Origin: Promicromonospora sp. AC04 | GTDB lineage: Bacteria; Actinomycetota; Actinomycetes; Actinomycetales; Cellulomonadaceae | NCBI RefSeq assembly: GCF_003058225.1 | Contig: NZ_QBUG01000009.1 | Span: 124,001-188,000, forward strand | Reading direction: 5' to 3' | DNA: 64,000 nucleotides | Shown here: piece after piece, positions 8,397 through 16,528 of the stretch | Layout of the letters: each line of letters opens with the position of its first letter | Numbering within the stretch: the first letter of the stretch is position 1 | Notes under the pieces: generated by a model | Database searches by the model: none | Told to the model about the DNA's origin: nothing | The model's input: the letters and a program-made list of their open reading frames with translations, nothing else | Translations under genes and position numbers: made by a program

Positions 8397-8915
8397 ATGA
8401 TCGAGCACCCCATGGCCGGGCAGATCCCGGTCGAGCGCAAGCCGCTGTACCGCCGGGTGTGGTTCTGGATTGTGCTGGGCGTGCTGGTGCTGCCGGTGCT
8501 TGGGTTCGGCGCGATGGTCGTGTGGTTCCTGACGACCGGCGGCTGGAGCGCCCCAGAGCCCGAGTCCGTCGACTGCGCGGAAGCCATGCGCTCCGCCGGG
8601 TTCGAGACCTTGCCCGTGCCCACCGGAACCGGCACCGACGGCACCGGCTCAGGCGCAACCTGCGCAGGCGGCGGCTTCCAGGACCCGTTCGTGACCATCA
8701 ACTTCGTCGCACCCCAGGACGACGTCGACGCGTGGCTGAGGGCCGAGCTCCCCGAGACCGAGCTGCAGGCGGAGCCCTGCGTCGACGTCGACGCGTGCCT
8801 GCAGGTCAGCTACGGCGAGCCGGACGCGCCGGAGAGCGGCTGGAACCTGGACGTCAGCACGACCGATCAGGGCGACGGGAAGGTCGCCGTCGCGATCATG
8901 GCCTTCTCGATGTAA
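8397..8915 (+). CDS. single-span membrane-anchored protein of unknown function
   Basis: A 172-residue protein with one transmembrane helix (~23-47; WFWIVLGVLVLPVLGFGAMVVWF) and an external C-terminal part with four cysteines that could form disulfides (CAEAM, CAGGG, CVDVDACL). I do not recognise the family. TAGCCT at 8385-8390 lies six bases before the ATG, with no SD, so the mRNA may be leaderless. The 3' end overlaps the end of the convergent SARP gene by 20 bp. Confidence 0.7.
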   Translation: MIEHPMAGQIPVERKPLYRRVWFWIVLGVLVLPVLGFGAMVVWFLTTGGWSAPEPESVDCAEAMRSAGFETLPVPTGTGTDGTGSGATCAGGGFQDPFVTINFVAPQDDVDAWLRAELPETELQAEPCVDVDACLQVSYGEPDAPESGWNLDVSTTDQGDGKVAVAIMAFSM

Positions 8916-11900
8916 CGGTCTGGGCGGCCGTCGCGAGCAGTGTGTACCCGCGCTCGTGGGCGACGGCCCCCGCGCGCTCGGCGGCGAGCCGTGCCGCCTC
9001 GTCGTCCCCCGCCAGCCGGAGGGAGCGGGCCAGCCCGAGCTGCGCCCTGGCCTCGAGGTAGGTGTAGGAGTACTCCACGGCGATGTCGACGCTGGTTCGT
9101 AGGTGGTCGATCGACTGGGCGAGCTCACCGCAGTCCCTCAGCGCGTTCCCGAGCGTGCAGGCGGTCATGGCGCGGGCCCGGTTGTCGTTCACCCTGAGGG
9201 CGAGCTCGTGGGCCTGCCGGGCCAGGGTCAGCCCCAGGGCCAGGTCGTTGCGGTCGGTCGCCAGCCGGCCCATCTCGTCGAGCGTCGAGAGCTCGCCCCG
9301 CATGTCGCCGCGGCGGCGGTAGCCGTGCAGCGCGACGTCGAGGTGGCTGCTCGCCTGCTCCAGGTCACCGCTCCGCCGCAGGGCGCTCGCGAGGTTGCCC
9401 CGGTTGGCGAGGGCGGACGCCTCCCGGCCCGCGGCCTCGTTGATCGCCAGCGCCGCTCCGAGCTGCGTGGCGGCCTTGTCGAGGATCCCTCGGTCGAGCT
9501 GCACCATGCCCGAACCGTTGAGCGACGCCGCGCGCACGTGCCCGTTCGGGTCGTCGGCGGTGAGGTCGAAGGCCCGGCCGAACCACGTGTCGGCGTCCGC
9601 CAGCATGCCGAACTCGTAGTACTGCCAGCCCACGTTGTGGGAGAGATAGGCGGCCGCGGCCCTCCAGCCGCACTGCTCGGCCATCTCCTGCGCCTCGAGC
9701 ATGGCGTCGAGCGCATCGGCGTCGCGTCCGGCCGCGCTGAGGGCCTGCCCCCGGCCCAGCAGGGCCGCGACGCGCACCCGTGGCTCGTCCGATCCGGCCG
9801 CGGCGTGCCACCCGGCGTCCGCCACCCGCTTCCAGCCGTCCACGTGGCGCCGGATCAGGAAGTAGCCGCGCAGCTGGTCGGCCACCGTCCAGGCGAAGGA
9901 TGCATAGCGGTCGTCGGCGGCCGCCCGTTCGACGAGCCGGATCAGGGCGCCGGCCTCCGTGTCGAGCCAGTCGAGGGCCTGCGTCTCGTCGTCGAACCAC
10001 CGCCCGCGGTCCGGATGGCTGCTGAGCCGGACGAGCTGGGGGTAGACCCATTCCATCGCGGCGGTCACCAGCTCGGAGTACCACTCCAGGAGGTGGTCCA
10101 GCGCGGCGTCCGCCTCGCTCCGCTCGGGTCCGGTGCCGGCCAGCCTGCGGGAGTACAGCCTGAGGAGGTCGTGGAACCGGAAGCGGTCTGGCGTGTACTG
10201 GAGGAGCATGTTCGCGTCCAGCAGCTCGTCCAGCAGGCGTTCCGCGGACGCCGGGTCGACGCCGAGCAGGACGGCGGTCGCCGGGACGCCGAAGTCCTCC
10301 CCGGGGTGTACCGAGCAGAGCCGGAACGCCCGTCGTGCCGAGTCGTCGAGCCGGTCGTAGCTGAGCTGGAAGCTCACGAGCACGCTCGACGCCCCGTCGT
10401 CGAGCTGGGCGAGCCGGCCGTTCTCGTCGCGCAGGCGGTGCGCGAGGTCGCTGACGGCCCACGACGGCCTGCTGGCGAGGCGCGCGGCGGCGATCCGCAG
10501 TGCGAGCGGGAGGTGCCCGCAGGCCGCGCCCAGCTCGCCGGCGGCAGCGCCGTCGACGCCGGTCCGGTCCCTGCCGGCGACGAACGCGATGAGGTCCACC
10601 GACTCCTCGGGAGACAGCGTGCCGAGCCCGATCACCGCCGCGGCGTCCAGGCCGCGGATCAGGTGGCGGCTGGTCACCAGGACGTCGCTCCGCCCGGTTC
10701 CGGGGAGCAGGTGGCGCACCTGGTCGGCGTCGCGCGCGTTGTCGAGCACCACCAGCATCTGGCGGTCGGCCAGCTCGCTGCGGAAGTGGGAGGCGGCCTC
10801 GCCGGGGTCCCGCCCGACCTGGTGCCCGGGGACGCCGAGCGTCCGGAGAAACCGGTCGAGGACGCTCATCGGCTCGATGGCGGTCCCTGACGCGCCGCCG
10901 AGGTCGGCATAGAGCTGACCGTCCGGGTACTGCGGCCGGAGCCGGGTCGACGCCGCGTGCGCGAACGCCGTCTTGCCGATGCCCGCCGGGCCGTGCACCA
11001 GGACGAGCCGGGACGACGCCTCGTGCGCCTCGGACGCCGGCCGGGCGAGGCTCGCGGCGACGCGGTCGAACTCGCCCTTCCGGCCGACGAACCCGGACGG
11101 CGCCGCCGGTACCTGCTGGATCACCGGACGGGGACTCGCCTCGGAGAGGTGCCAGCGTTGCCGGAGCACGCCGAGATGCGTCTCGCGCAGCTCCTGCCCG
11201 GGGTCGAGGCCGAGCTGGTCCGCGAGGCTGGACCGGATCCGTTCGTATGCCGCAAGCGCCTCGGCCTGCCGGCCGCCGGCGGCGAGCGTGATGATGAGCT
11301 CGGCGTGCACCGGCTCGTTGAGCTCGAGCTGCGACGCCAGCCGGCGCAACGGCCCCAGCGAGTACTCCGGCCGGCCGATGTCGCGGGCGATCGCGGCGAA
11401 CTGGCGCAGCACCGCGACGTACTCGTCGGTCATCGCGGCCGCCAGCGGGGTCTCGCGCAGCTCGTCGAGATCCGGCTCGCCCCGCCAGAGGCCGACGGCC
11501 TCCAGGAGGAGGCCGAAGGCCGCCTCGGGCGCGACGGTCTCGGCCTGCCGGGCGAGCGCGCGGAACTGGAGGAGGTCGAGCATGTCGGGCGCCACCTCGA
11601 GCCGGTATCCGGTGCGCGACGCGACCAGCAGCCTCGCGCCGGACGGCCCCAGGAGGCGGCGAAGGCGGGCGACGTGCGTACGGAGCAGCTTCGTCGCCTC
11701 GTCCGGCGGCTCCTGGCCCCAGAGGAGGTCCACCAGCTCGTCCCGTCCGACGGGCTGGCCGACGCCGAGGGCCAGCCTGGCCAGCAGGAGATGCTGCATG
11801 GTGGAGCCGAGCGCCGTCCGGGAGTCGCCGTGCCACAGCTCGACGGGCCCGAGAACCTTGATGGAGACCGGTTCGGCGGAGTCCGGGTGCCGGTTCGGCC

Positions 11901-12237
11901 GCTGCTCCTGTGCGGTCTCCGTGATCGTCGTCCGGAGGGCCGCCAGCGCCGTGGCGTCGAGGTCGAGGGCCGTGGCCATCGCCTGGACGGAGCTCAGCCG
12001 AGGGTGGTTGCTCCTGCCCTGCTCGATGTCCCGCACCGCGCCCACGCTGAGCTCGGCGCGTTCGGCCAGGTCCCGTTGGGTCAGCCCGAGCCGGCGGCGG
12101 TGCGCGCGAAGCAGCTCACCGATCGTCGATGCAACGTCCTCGGTGCCGACAGCCGCATCCTGCTCATGATCGACGACCACACGGGCGATTGTATGGCAGG
12201 CGGCACTTTCGGAGGTCTGGCCTGCAGGTTCATCCAC
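8896..12237 (-). CDS. AfsR/SARP-type regulator: HTH + SARP + NB-ARC + TPR
   Basis: A 1113-residue regulator. The domains in order are: an XRE HTH (~40-95; LTQRDLAERAELSVGAVRD), a winged helix plus BTAD domain (~125-365) as in SARP activators, an NB-ARC ATPase (~385-700; P-loop HGPAGIGKTA near 412-421, then MLVVLDNARD and an LLVTSRH-like LVTSRH), and TPR repeats (~790-1105). The extra N-terminal XRE domain makes two DNA-binding units in one chain, unlike AfsR itself. ATP and a TPR-sensed partner would gate DNA binding (family knowledge). The ATG at 12237 has only a weak GGTGG SD, so a start up to ~35 codons later is possible. It follows the NlpC/P60 gene by 46 bp on the same strand. Confidence 0.9.
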   Translation of the reverse strand: MDEPAGQTSESAACHTIARVVVDHEQDAAVGTEDVASTIGELLRAHRRRLGLTQRDLAERAELSVGAVRDIEQGRSNHPRLSSVQAMATALDLDATALAALRTTITETAQEQRPNRHPDSAEPVSIKVLGPVELWHGDSRTALGSTMQHLLLARLALGVGQPVGRDELVDLLWGQEPPDEATKLLRTHVARLRRLLGPSGARLLVASRTGYRLEVAPDMLDLLQFRALARQAETVAPEAAFGLLLEAVGLWRGEPDLDELRETPLAAAMTDEYVAVLRQFAAIARDIGRPEYSLGPLRRLASQLELNEPVHAELIITLAAGGRQAEALAAYERIRSSLADQLGLDPGQELRETHLGVLRQRWHLSEASPRPVIQQVPAAPSGFVGRKGEFDRVAASLARPASEAHEASSRLVLVHGPAGIGKTAFAHAASTRLRPQYPDGQLYADLGGASGTAIEPMSVLDRFLRTLGVPGHQVGRDPGEAASHFRSELADRQMLVVLDNARDADQVRHLLPGTGRSDVLVTSRHLIRGLDAAAVIGLGTLSPEESVDLIAFVAGRDRTGVDGAAAGELGAACGHLPLALRIAAARLASRPSWAVSDLAHRLRDENGRLAQLDDGASSVLVSFQLSYDRLDDSARRAFRLCSVHPGEDFGVPATAVLLGVDPASAERLLDELLDANMLLQYTPDRFRFHDLLRLYSRRLAGTGPERSEADAALDHLLEWYSELVTAAMEWVYPQLVRLSSHPDRGRWFDDETQALDWLDTEAGALIRLVERAAADDRYASFAWTVADQLRGYFLIRRHVDGWKRVADAGWHAAAGSDEPRVRVAALLGRGQALSAAGRDADALDAMLEAQEMAEQCGWRAAAAYLSHNVGWQYYEFGMLADADTWFGRAFDLTADDPNGHVRAASLNGSGMVQLDRGILDKAATQLGAALAINEAAGREASALANRGNLASALRRSGDLEQASSHLDVALHGYRRRGDMRGELSTLDEMGRLATDRNDLALGLTLARQAHELALRVNDNRARAMTACTLGNALRDCGELAQSIDHLRTSVDIAVEYSYTYLEARAQLGLARSLRLAGDDEAARLAAERAGAVAHERGYTLLATAAQTVTSRRP

Positions 12238-12283
12238 CCACCGGTCCGGGCTCCGGAGACGACGCCGGAGCGGGGGCCGCCGG

Positions 12284-13042
12284 TCAGCTCACGCCGATGA
12301 CGCGGTAGACGGCGACGACCTCCGGGGAACCCAGCTGCCGCGCGTGGAGGCCTGCCGGGCTGCTCGGGCCCGGTGCGTCGTAGACGTAGCCCTCCGACCA
12401 GTAGAAGGCCACGTGGTCGACGACGGGATCCGCGTCGATGGTGGAGAAGATCAGGTCGCCCCGCTGGACGTCCGCGATGCTCACCCGGATCGCATCGACC
12501 TTCGTCCGCCTGCCGTCGTTCGCCAGACCGTCCAGCCAGGCCTGCTGTGATCGTGAGTCGCGCTCGAAGTGCCCGAACCCGGGGAGCTGGGTGAAGGACC
12601 ACTGCACGAGGCATGAGCAGTCGATGCGCTCGCCGGGCTCGCACCCCAGCCCGTAGGGGGTGCCCTCCTGGAGCTGCGCCGACCGGAGCGCGTCCTTGCC
12701 CCAGTTCCAGACCCGCTTGCTGGTCGTGCACGTGGAGCGGGACCCGTCGTCGGCGTCGAGCGGCATGACCTTCCTGCCGCCGCCGCATCGCAGGAGCGCG
12801 CCGCGGATGCCCGGGTCGGCCGGGGACGCCTGCGCCCCGGCCTCTGCCTGCGCGGGCACCTCCGCCTGCGCGGGCACCTCCGCCTGCGCGGGCACCTCCG
12901 CCTGCGCGGGCACCTCCGCCTGCGCGGGCGCCTCCGCCCGTGCCGGCGGCGCGAGGGCGGGCTCGGTGCCGAGCGAGCCGGCAAGAGCCGCGGTGACCAG
13001 GGCGAAGGCTGCCGCCGTCCGGCCGAGCTTCTCGATGAGCAT
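12284..13042 (-). CDS. secreted NlpC/P60-like peptidase
   Basis: A 252-residue exported protein: signal peptide (~1-25), then a linker of AEVPAQ hexapeptides (~35-65), then an NlpC/P60-like domain. The catalytic Cys would be in ERIDCSCLVQWSF (normally DCSGLVQ) and the His in VDHVAFYW; GDLIF between them is typical. Four further cysteines could form disulfides. I chose the ATG at 13042 (AAGGA upstream; direct entry to the signal peptide); a GTG 15 bases earlier is possible. Four 11-bp repeats lie 60-97 bp upstream, and the SARP gene follows on the same strand, which suggests one regulated operon. Confidence 0.8.
   Translation of the reverse strand: MLIEKLGRTAAAFALVTAALAGSLGTEPALAPPARAEAPAQAEVPAQAEVPAQAEVPAQAEVPAQAEAGAQASPADPGIRGALLRCGGGRKVMPLDADDGSRSTCTTSKRVWNWGKDALRSAQLQEGTPYGLGCEPGERIDCSCLVQWSFTQLPGFGHFERDSRSQQAWLDGLANDGRRTKVDAIRVSIADVQRGDLIFSTIDADPVVDHVAFYWSEGYVYDAPGPSSPAGLHARQLGSPEVVAVYRVIGVS
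12841..12947 (-). repeat. 18-bp tandem repeat inside the NlpC/P60 gene
   Basis: About five copies of an 18-bp unit (plus-strand core CCTCCGCCTGCGCGGGCA) encode the AEVPAQ linker. Copies are nearly identical at the DNA level, which suggests recent expansion by slippage. Spacing and frame stay in multiples of three. Confidence 0.85.
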
Positions 13043-13101
13043 CACGTGGTCCTTCACTGTCGGTGCGCTCAACGTAGGAATCCGGCCGCTCGGGGAAGTT
13101 C

Positions 13102-13139
13102 CCGTACTCGGCCCGTACCTCGTCCGTATCTCCTCCGTA
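13102..13139 (-). promoter_or_regulatory. four 11-bp direct repeats (SARP-type operator)
   Basis: CCGTA starts at 13102, 13113, 13124 and 13135, exactly 11 bp apart; on the minus strand each reads TACGG. Direct repeats at 11-bp spacing are the known site type for SARP activators and other OmpR-fold regulators. A possible -10 TACGTT (13076-13071, minus) lies between the repeats and the NlpC/P60 start. Confidence 0.65.
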
Positions 13140-13190
13140 CCGGACCGCACCGGTCGACGAGGTCACCGTTCGATCAAGCCGGGTCCTGTT

Positions 13191-13206
13191 TGTGGCGGGC
13201 GTCACA
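13191..13206. promoter_or_regulatory. Crp-like palindrome before tctC
   Basis: TGTGG-CGGGCG-TCACA matches the Crp/GlxR consensus TGTGA-N6-TCACA at nine of ten positions. A TACTGT hexamer at 13217-13222 could be the -10 of the tctCBA promoter, which puts the site close to the -35 region. Confidence 0.5.
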
Positions 13207-13301
13207 TGCTCGGCGGTACTGTCACGGTCTCGACGCGATCAGCTCGCACGTCTGGTTCCACCTGGATCGCCCTGCCGGATCAACGATGATCGGAGACGGA
13301 C

Positions 13302-14306
13302 ATGACCCCCGCCGGACCTCGGAAGGTGGCCGCGTACCTCGCTGCGCTGGCCGGACTCAGCCTCACCCTGGCCGCCTGCTCCTCGGGCGGCGGTGGCGAC
13401 CCCGCCGCCTACCCCGAGGACGACATCGAGGTGATCGTGCCGTTCTCCGCCGGCGGCCCCACCGACACCGTGACGCGCATGGTCGCCGAGCCCATGTCCG
13501 AGGAGCTGGGCGTGCAGCTGGTGGTGCAGAACGTCGACGGCGCCGGCGGCACCGTCGGGGCGGGCCAGGCCGCGGCGGCCGACCCCGACGGCTACACGGT
13601 GCTCATGCACCACATCGGCATGTCGACGGCCCCCGCGCTCTACGACGACCTCGCCTACGACCCGGTGACCGACTTCAAGCCGGTGGGCCTCGTCACCGAG
13701 GTGCCCATGACGATCATCGCGCGCTCCGACTTCGAGCCGGAGACGTTCGAGGACTTCGTGACCTACGTCCAGGAGAACGCCGACACGGTGACGATGGCGC
13801 ACGCCGGCGACGGCTCCGCGTCCAACCTGTGCGGCCTGCTCCTGATGGACGCTCTCGGCGTCCAGGTGACGGCGGTGCCCTACGACGGCACGGGCCCCGC
13901 GATGACCGAGCTCGTCGGCGGCCAGGTCGACTTCATGTGCGACCAGACCACGAACACGACCGGCCAGATCACGGCGGGCGAGGTCAAGGCGTACGCGGTG
14001 ACCACGCCGGAGCGCATCGAGGCCCTGCCCGACCTGCCCACCACGGCGGAGGGCGGCCAGCCCGACGTCGAGGTCAGCGTGTGGCACGGCCTGTACGTCC
14101 CGGCCGAGACGCCGGACGAGGTGGTCAGCACCCTCACCGACGCCCTCCAGGTAGCGCTGGCGGACCAGGCGGTGATCGACCAGATGGCCGACCTCGGCAC
14201 GGCCCCCGTGAGCGAGGACCAGGCCACCCCGGAGGCGCACGCGGCGCTGCTCGAGGAGCAGATCGCGACCTGGGGCGAGATCATCGGCGCCGGACAGGGA
14301 GGCTGA
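13302..14306 (+). CDS. tctC: tripartite tricarboxylate transporter substrate-binding lipoprotein
   Basis: A 334-residue TctC/Bug-type protein. A lipoprotein signal ends in LAAC with Cys26 as the lipidation site, followed by a Ser/Gly linker. Bug-family landmarks are IVPFSAGGPTDTVTR (~47-61), GAGGTVGAGQAA (~80-91) and the PYDGTGPAMTELVGGQVDF segment (~193-211). It captures a carboxylate outside the membrane and hands it to TctA/TctB. The three genes lie in the order C-B-A with short gaps. The ligand is likely a di- or tricarboxylate, but Bug proteins vary widely. Confidence 0.93.
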   Translation: MTPAGPRKVAAYLAALAGLSLTLAACSSGGGGDPAAYPEDDIEVIVPFSAGGPTDTVTRMVAEPMSEELGVQLVVQNVDGAGGTVGAGQAAAADPDGYTVLMHHIGMSTAPALYDDLAYDPVTDFKPVGLVTEVPMTIIARSDFEPETFEDFVTYVQENADTVTMAHAGDGSASNLCGLLLMDALGVQVTAVPYDGTGPAMTELVGGQVDFMCDQTTNTTGQITAGEVKAYAVTTPERIEALPDLPTTAEGGQPDVEVSVWHGLYVPAETPDEVVSTLTDALQVALADQAVIDQMADLGTAPVSEDQATPEAHAALLEEQIATWGEIIGAGQGG

Positions 14307-14313
14307 GATCGGC

Positions 14314-14934
14314 GTGCTCCGGCCCCGCTCGACGGGCGACCTCGTCGCGGGCCTGATCTTCGTAGGGCTCGGCGCGGCCTTCGCCATCGGGGCGCTCGGG
14401 TACGACCTCGGCTCCCTCCTCGAGATGGGGCCGGGGTACGTGCCGCTCGTCCTCGGCCTGGTGCTCGCAGCGCTCGGCGTCGCCATCGTCGTGAAGGCGT
14501 ACGTCGCCCCGGACCCGGCGCCGGGCGAGGTGTCCGACGCCGCAGGGTCCGGCCGCGCGGTGCCTGACGCCGAGGTGCCGGACGGCGGGGCGCCCGACAC
14601 CGAGGTGCCGGACGCTGCGGCGTCCGACGGGGTGGCGTCCGACCGGGTACCGACCGACGCCGACGTCCCGGACCCCCGGCCGCTCGCCGGGATCCAGTGG
14701 CGTCCGACGGTAGCGATCTTCGCCGCCGTGGGGTTCTTCGCGCTCACCGTCGACGGTCTCGGGCTGCTGCCCGCGACCTTCGGCACCGGCCTGCTCGCGG
14801 CGATGGCGCGGCCCGGCACCAGAGTGCTGCGGGCGCTGCTCATCGCCGTCGGGCTGACGCTGACGAGCTGGATCATCTTCGCAGTCCTCCTGCAGCTGCG
14901 CCTTGCGCTGTTCGGCGACTGGCTCGGCGGGTAG
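14314..14934 (+). CDS. tctB: tripartite tricarboxylate transporter small membrane subunit
   Basis: A 206-residue protein with four predicted transmembrane segments (~8-28, ~38-60, ~130-150, ~160-195), as expected for TctB. Between the second and third segments is an unusual ~60-residue hydrophilic loop (~65-127) built of short repeats such as EVPDGGAPDTEVPDAAASDG; most family members are about 150 residues and lack it. GTG start with GGAGG upstream. It pairs with TctA in the membrane. Confidence 0.85.
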   Translation: MLRPRSTGDLVAGLIFVGLGAAFAIGALGYDLGSLLEMGPGYVPLVLGLVLAALGVAIVVKAYVAPDPAPGEVSDAAGSGRAVPDAEVPDGGAPDTEVPDAAASDGVASDRVPTDADVPDPRPLAGIQWRPTVAIFAAVGFFALTVDGLGLLPATFGTGLLAAMARPGTRVLRALLIAVGLTLTSWIIFAVLLQLRLALFGDWLGG

Positions 14935-14943
14935 GAGGCCCCG

Positions 14944-16452
14944 ATGGACCTGCTGGACAACCTCGCGCTCGGGTTCTCCGAAGCGCTGCAGTGGCACAAC
15001 GTCCTGTTCTGCCTGCTCGGCGTGGCGCTCGGCACCGCCGTCGGCGTGCTGCCCGGCATCGGGCCGACGGCGACCATCGCGCTGCTGCTCCCGATCACGT
15101 TCGGGTTCGACGACCCGACGTCGGCCCTCATCATGCTCGCGGGCATCTACTACGGCGCCCAGTACGGCGGGTCGACGACGGCGATCCTGCTCAACCTGCC
15201 AGGGGAGTCGTCGGCTGCCGTGACGGCGATCGACGGGCACGAGATGGCGCGCGCCGGGCGGGCCGGCGTCGCGCTCGCCGTAGCGGCGATCGGGTCGTTC
15301 GTGGCCGGGACCGTCGCGACGGTGGTGCTCGCCGTCGCCGCCCCCGTGCTGGCCCGCGCCGCGCTGTCGTTCGGCTCCGCCGAGTACTTCTCGCTGGTGG
15401 TGCTGGGCCTCATCGCGTCGATCGCGCTGGCGAGCGGGTCCATGCTCAAGGCGCTCGCGATGATCGTGCTCGGTATCCTGCTCGGCACGCTGGGACAGGA
15501 CATGTACACCGGCACGCCGCGGTTCACGTTCGGCGTGCGCGAGCTGTACCAGGGCCTGAACTTCGTGGCGCTCGCCGTCGGCATGTTCGGCATCGCGGAG
15601 ATCCTGCGCAACCTGCACGACCCGCGCACCAGGACCCGCTTGGTGAGCCGCGTGACGAACCTGTGGCCCAGCCGGACCGAGCTGCGGCAGATCGCCGGCC
15701 CGGTGCTCCGCGCGACCGGGCTCGGTTCGCTGCTCGGCGTGCTGCCGGGCGGCGGGCACGTCCTCGCCTCGTACGCCTCCTACGCGGTGGAGAAGCGGGT
15801 CTCACGGAACCCGAGCGAGTTCGGGCACGGCGCGATCGAGGGCGTGGCCGGGCCGGAGTCGGCGAACAACGCGGCGGCGCAGACGTCGTTCATCCCGCTG
15901 CTGACGCTCGGCCTGCCCGCCAACCCCGTGATGGCGCTCATGGCCGGGGCGTTCATCATCCAGGGCATCACGCCGGGGCCCGACGTGATGACCGAGCAGC
16001 CCGCCCTCGTCTGGGGCCTGATCGCGTCGATGTGGATCGGCAACGTGCTGCTGGTGCTGCTCAACCTGCCGCTCATCGGACTCTGGGTGCGCATGCTCTC
16101 GGTGCCGTACTCGGTGCTGTTCCCGGCCATCGTGGTGTTCGCCTGCATCGGGACCTACTCGCTGAGCCAGAACCCGTACGACGTGCTCGCGGTCGCCGTC
16201 TTCGGCGTGCTGGGCTTCGTGCTGATCCGGTCCGGGTGCGAGCCGGCGCCGCTGCTGCTCGGGTTCGTGCTCGGACCACTCCTGGAGGACAACCTGCGCC
16301 GGGCGCTGCTCCTCTCGCGCGGCGACCCCACGGTCTTCGTCACGCGACCCATCTCGGGGGTCCTGCTGGCGCTCGCGGCGGTCGCGCTGGTGGTCACGGT
16401 GCTGCCGATGATCCGGCGCAAGCGCGACGTGGTCTTCGCGGAAGACGACTGA
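14944..16452 (+). CDS. tctA: tripartite tricarboxylate transporter large membrane subunit
   Basis: A 502-residue polytopic protein with the TctA signatures GTAVGVLPGIGPTATIALL (~26-44) and YYGAQYGGSTTAILLN (~69-84), and a mirrored half containing LLGVLPGGGHVLAS (~260-275), which reflects the family's internal duplication. It forms the sodium/proton-coupled channel for the substrate delivered by TctC. SD GGAGG lies six bases before the ATG. It is the last gene of the tctCBA operon and is followed by a long inverted repeat. Confidence 0.93.
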   Translation: MDLLDNLALGFSEALQWHNVLFCLLGVALGTAVGVLPGIGPTATIALLLPITFGFDDPTSALIMLAGIYYGAQYGGSTTAILLNLPGESSAAVTAIDGHEMARAGRAGVALAVAAIGSFVAGTVATVVLAVAAPVLARAALSFGSAEYFSLVVLGLIASIALASGSMLKALAMIVLGILLGTLGQDMYTGTPRFTFGVRELYQGLNFVALAVGMFGIAEILRNLHDPRTRTRLVSRVTNLWPSRTELRQIAGPVLRATGLGSLLGVLPGGGHVLASYASYAVEKRVSRNPSEFGHGAIEGVAGPESANNAAAQTSFIPLLTLGLPANPVMALMAGAFIIQGITPGPDVMTEQPALVWGLIASMWIGNVLLVLLNLPLIGLWVRMLSVPYSVLFPAIVVFACIGTYSLSQNPYDVLAVAVFGVLGFVLIRSGCEPAPLLLGFVLGPLLEDNLRRALLLSRGDPTVFVTRPISGVLLALAAVALVVTVLPMIRRKRDVVFAEDD

Positions 16453-16454
16453 CC

Positions 16455-16528
16455 CCGCTTGTCGTGGGCGGGATCGCTGCGCCTGAAGCGGGCGTGGAGT
16501 CGCAACGATCGCGCCCACGACAAAGCGG
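16455..16528. terminator. inverted repeat between tctA and the TauE-like gene
   Basis: Left arm 16455-16470 and right arm 16512-16528 pair along 16 bp with one bulged T (CCGCTT-GTCGTGGGCG against CGCCCACGACAAAGCGG). The right arm abuts the stop codon of the convergent gene. No T-tract. Confidence 0.5.

Noticed and set aside
9365-11836. An 823-codon open frame overlapping the SARP gene
   Set aside because: It is an alternative frame of the same strand with Arg/Pro/Ala-rich nonsense; the SARP frame carries four known domains.
12841-12947. CRISPR-like array
   Set aside because: The units are head to tail with no spacers, stay in frame and encode AEVPAQ inside the NlpC/P60 gene.
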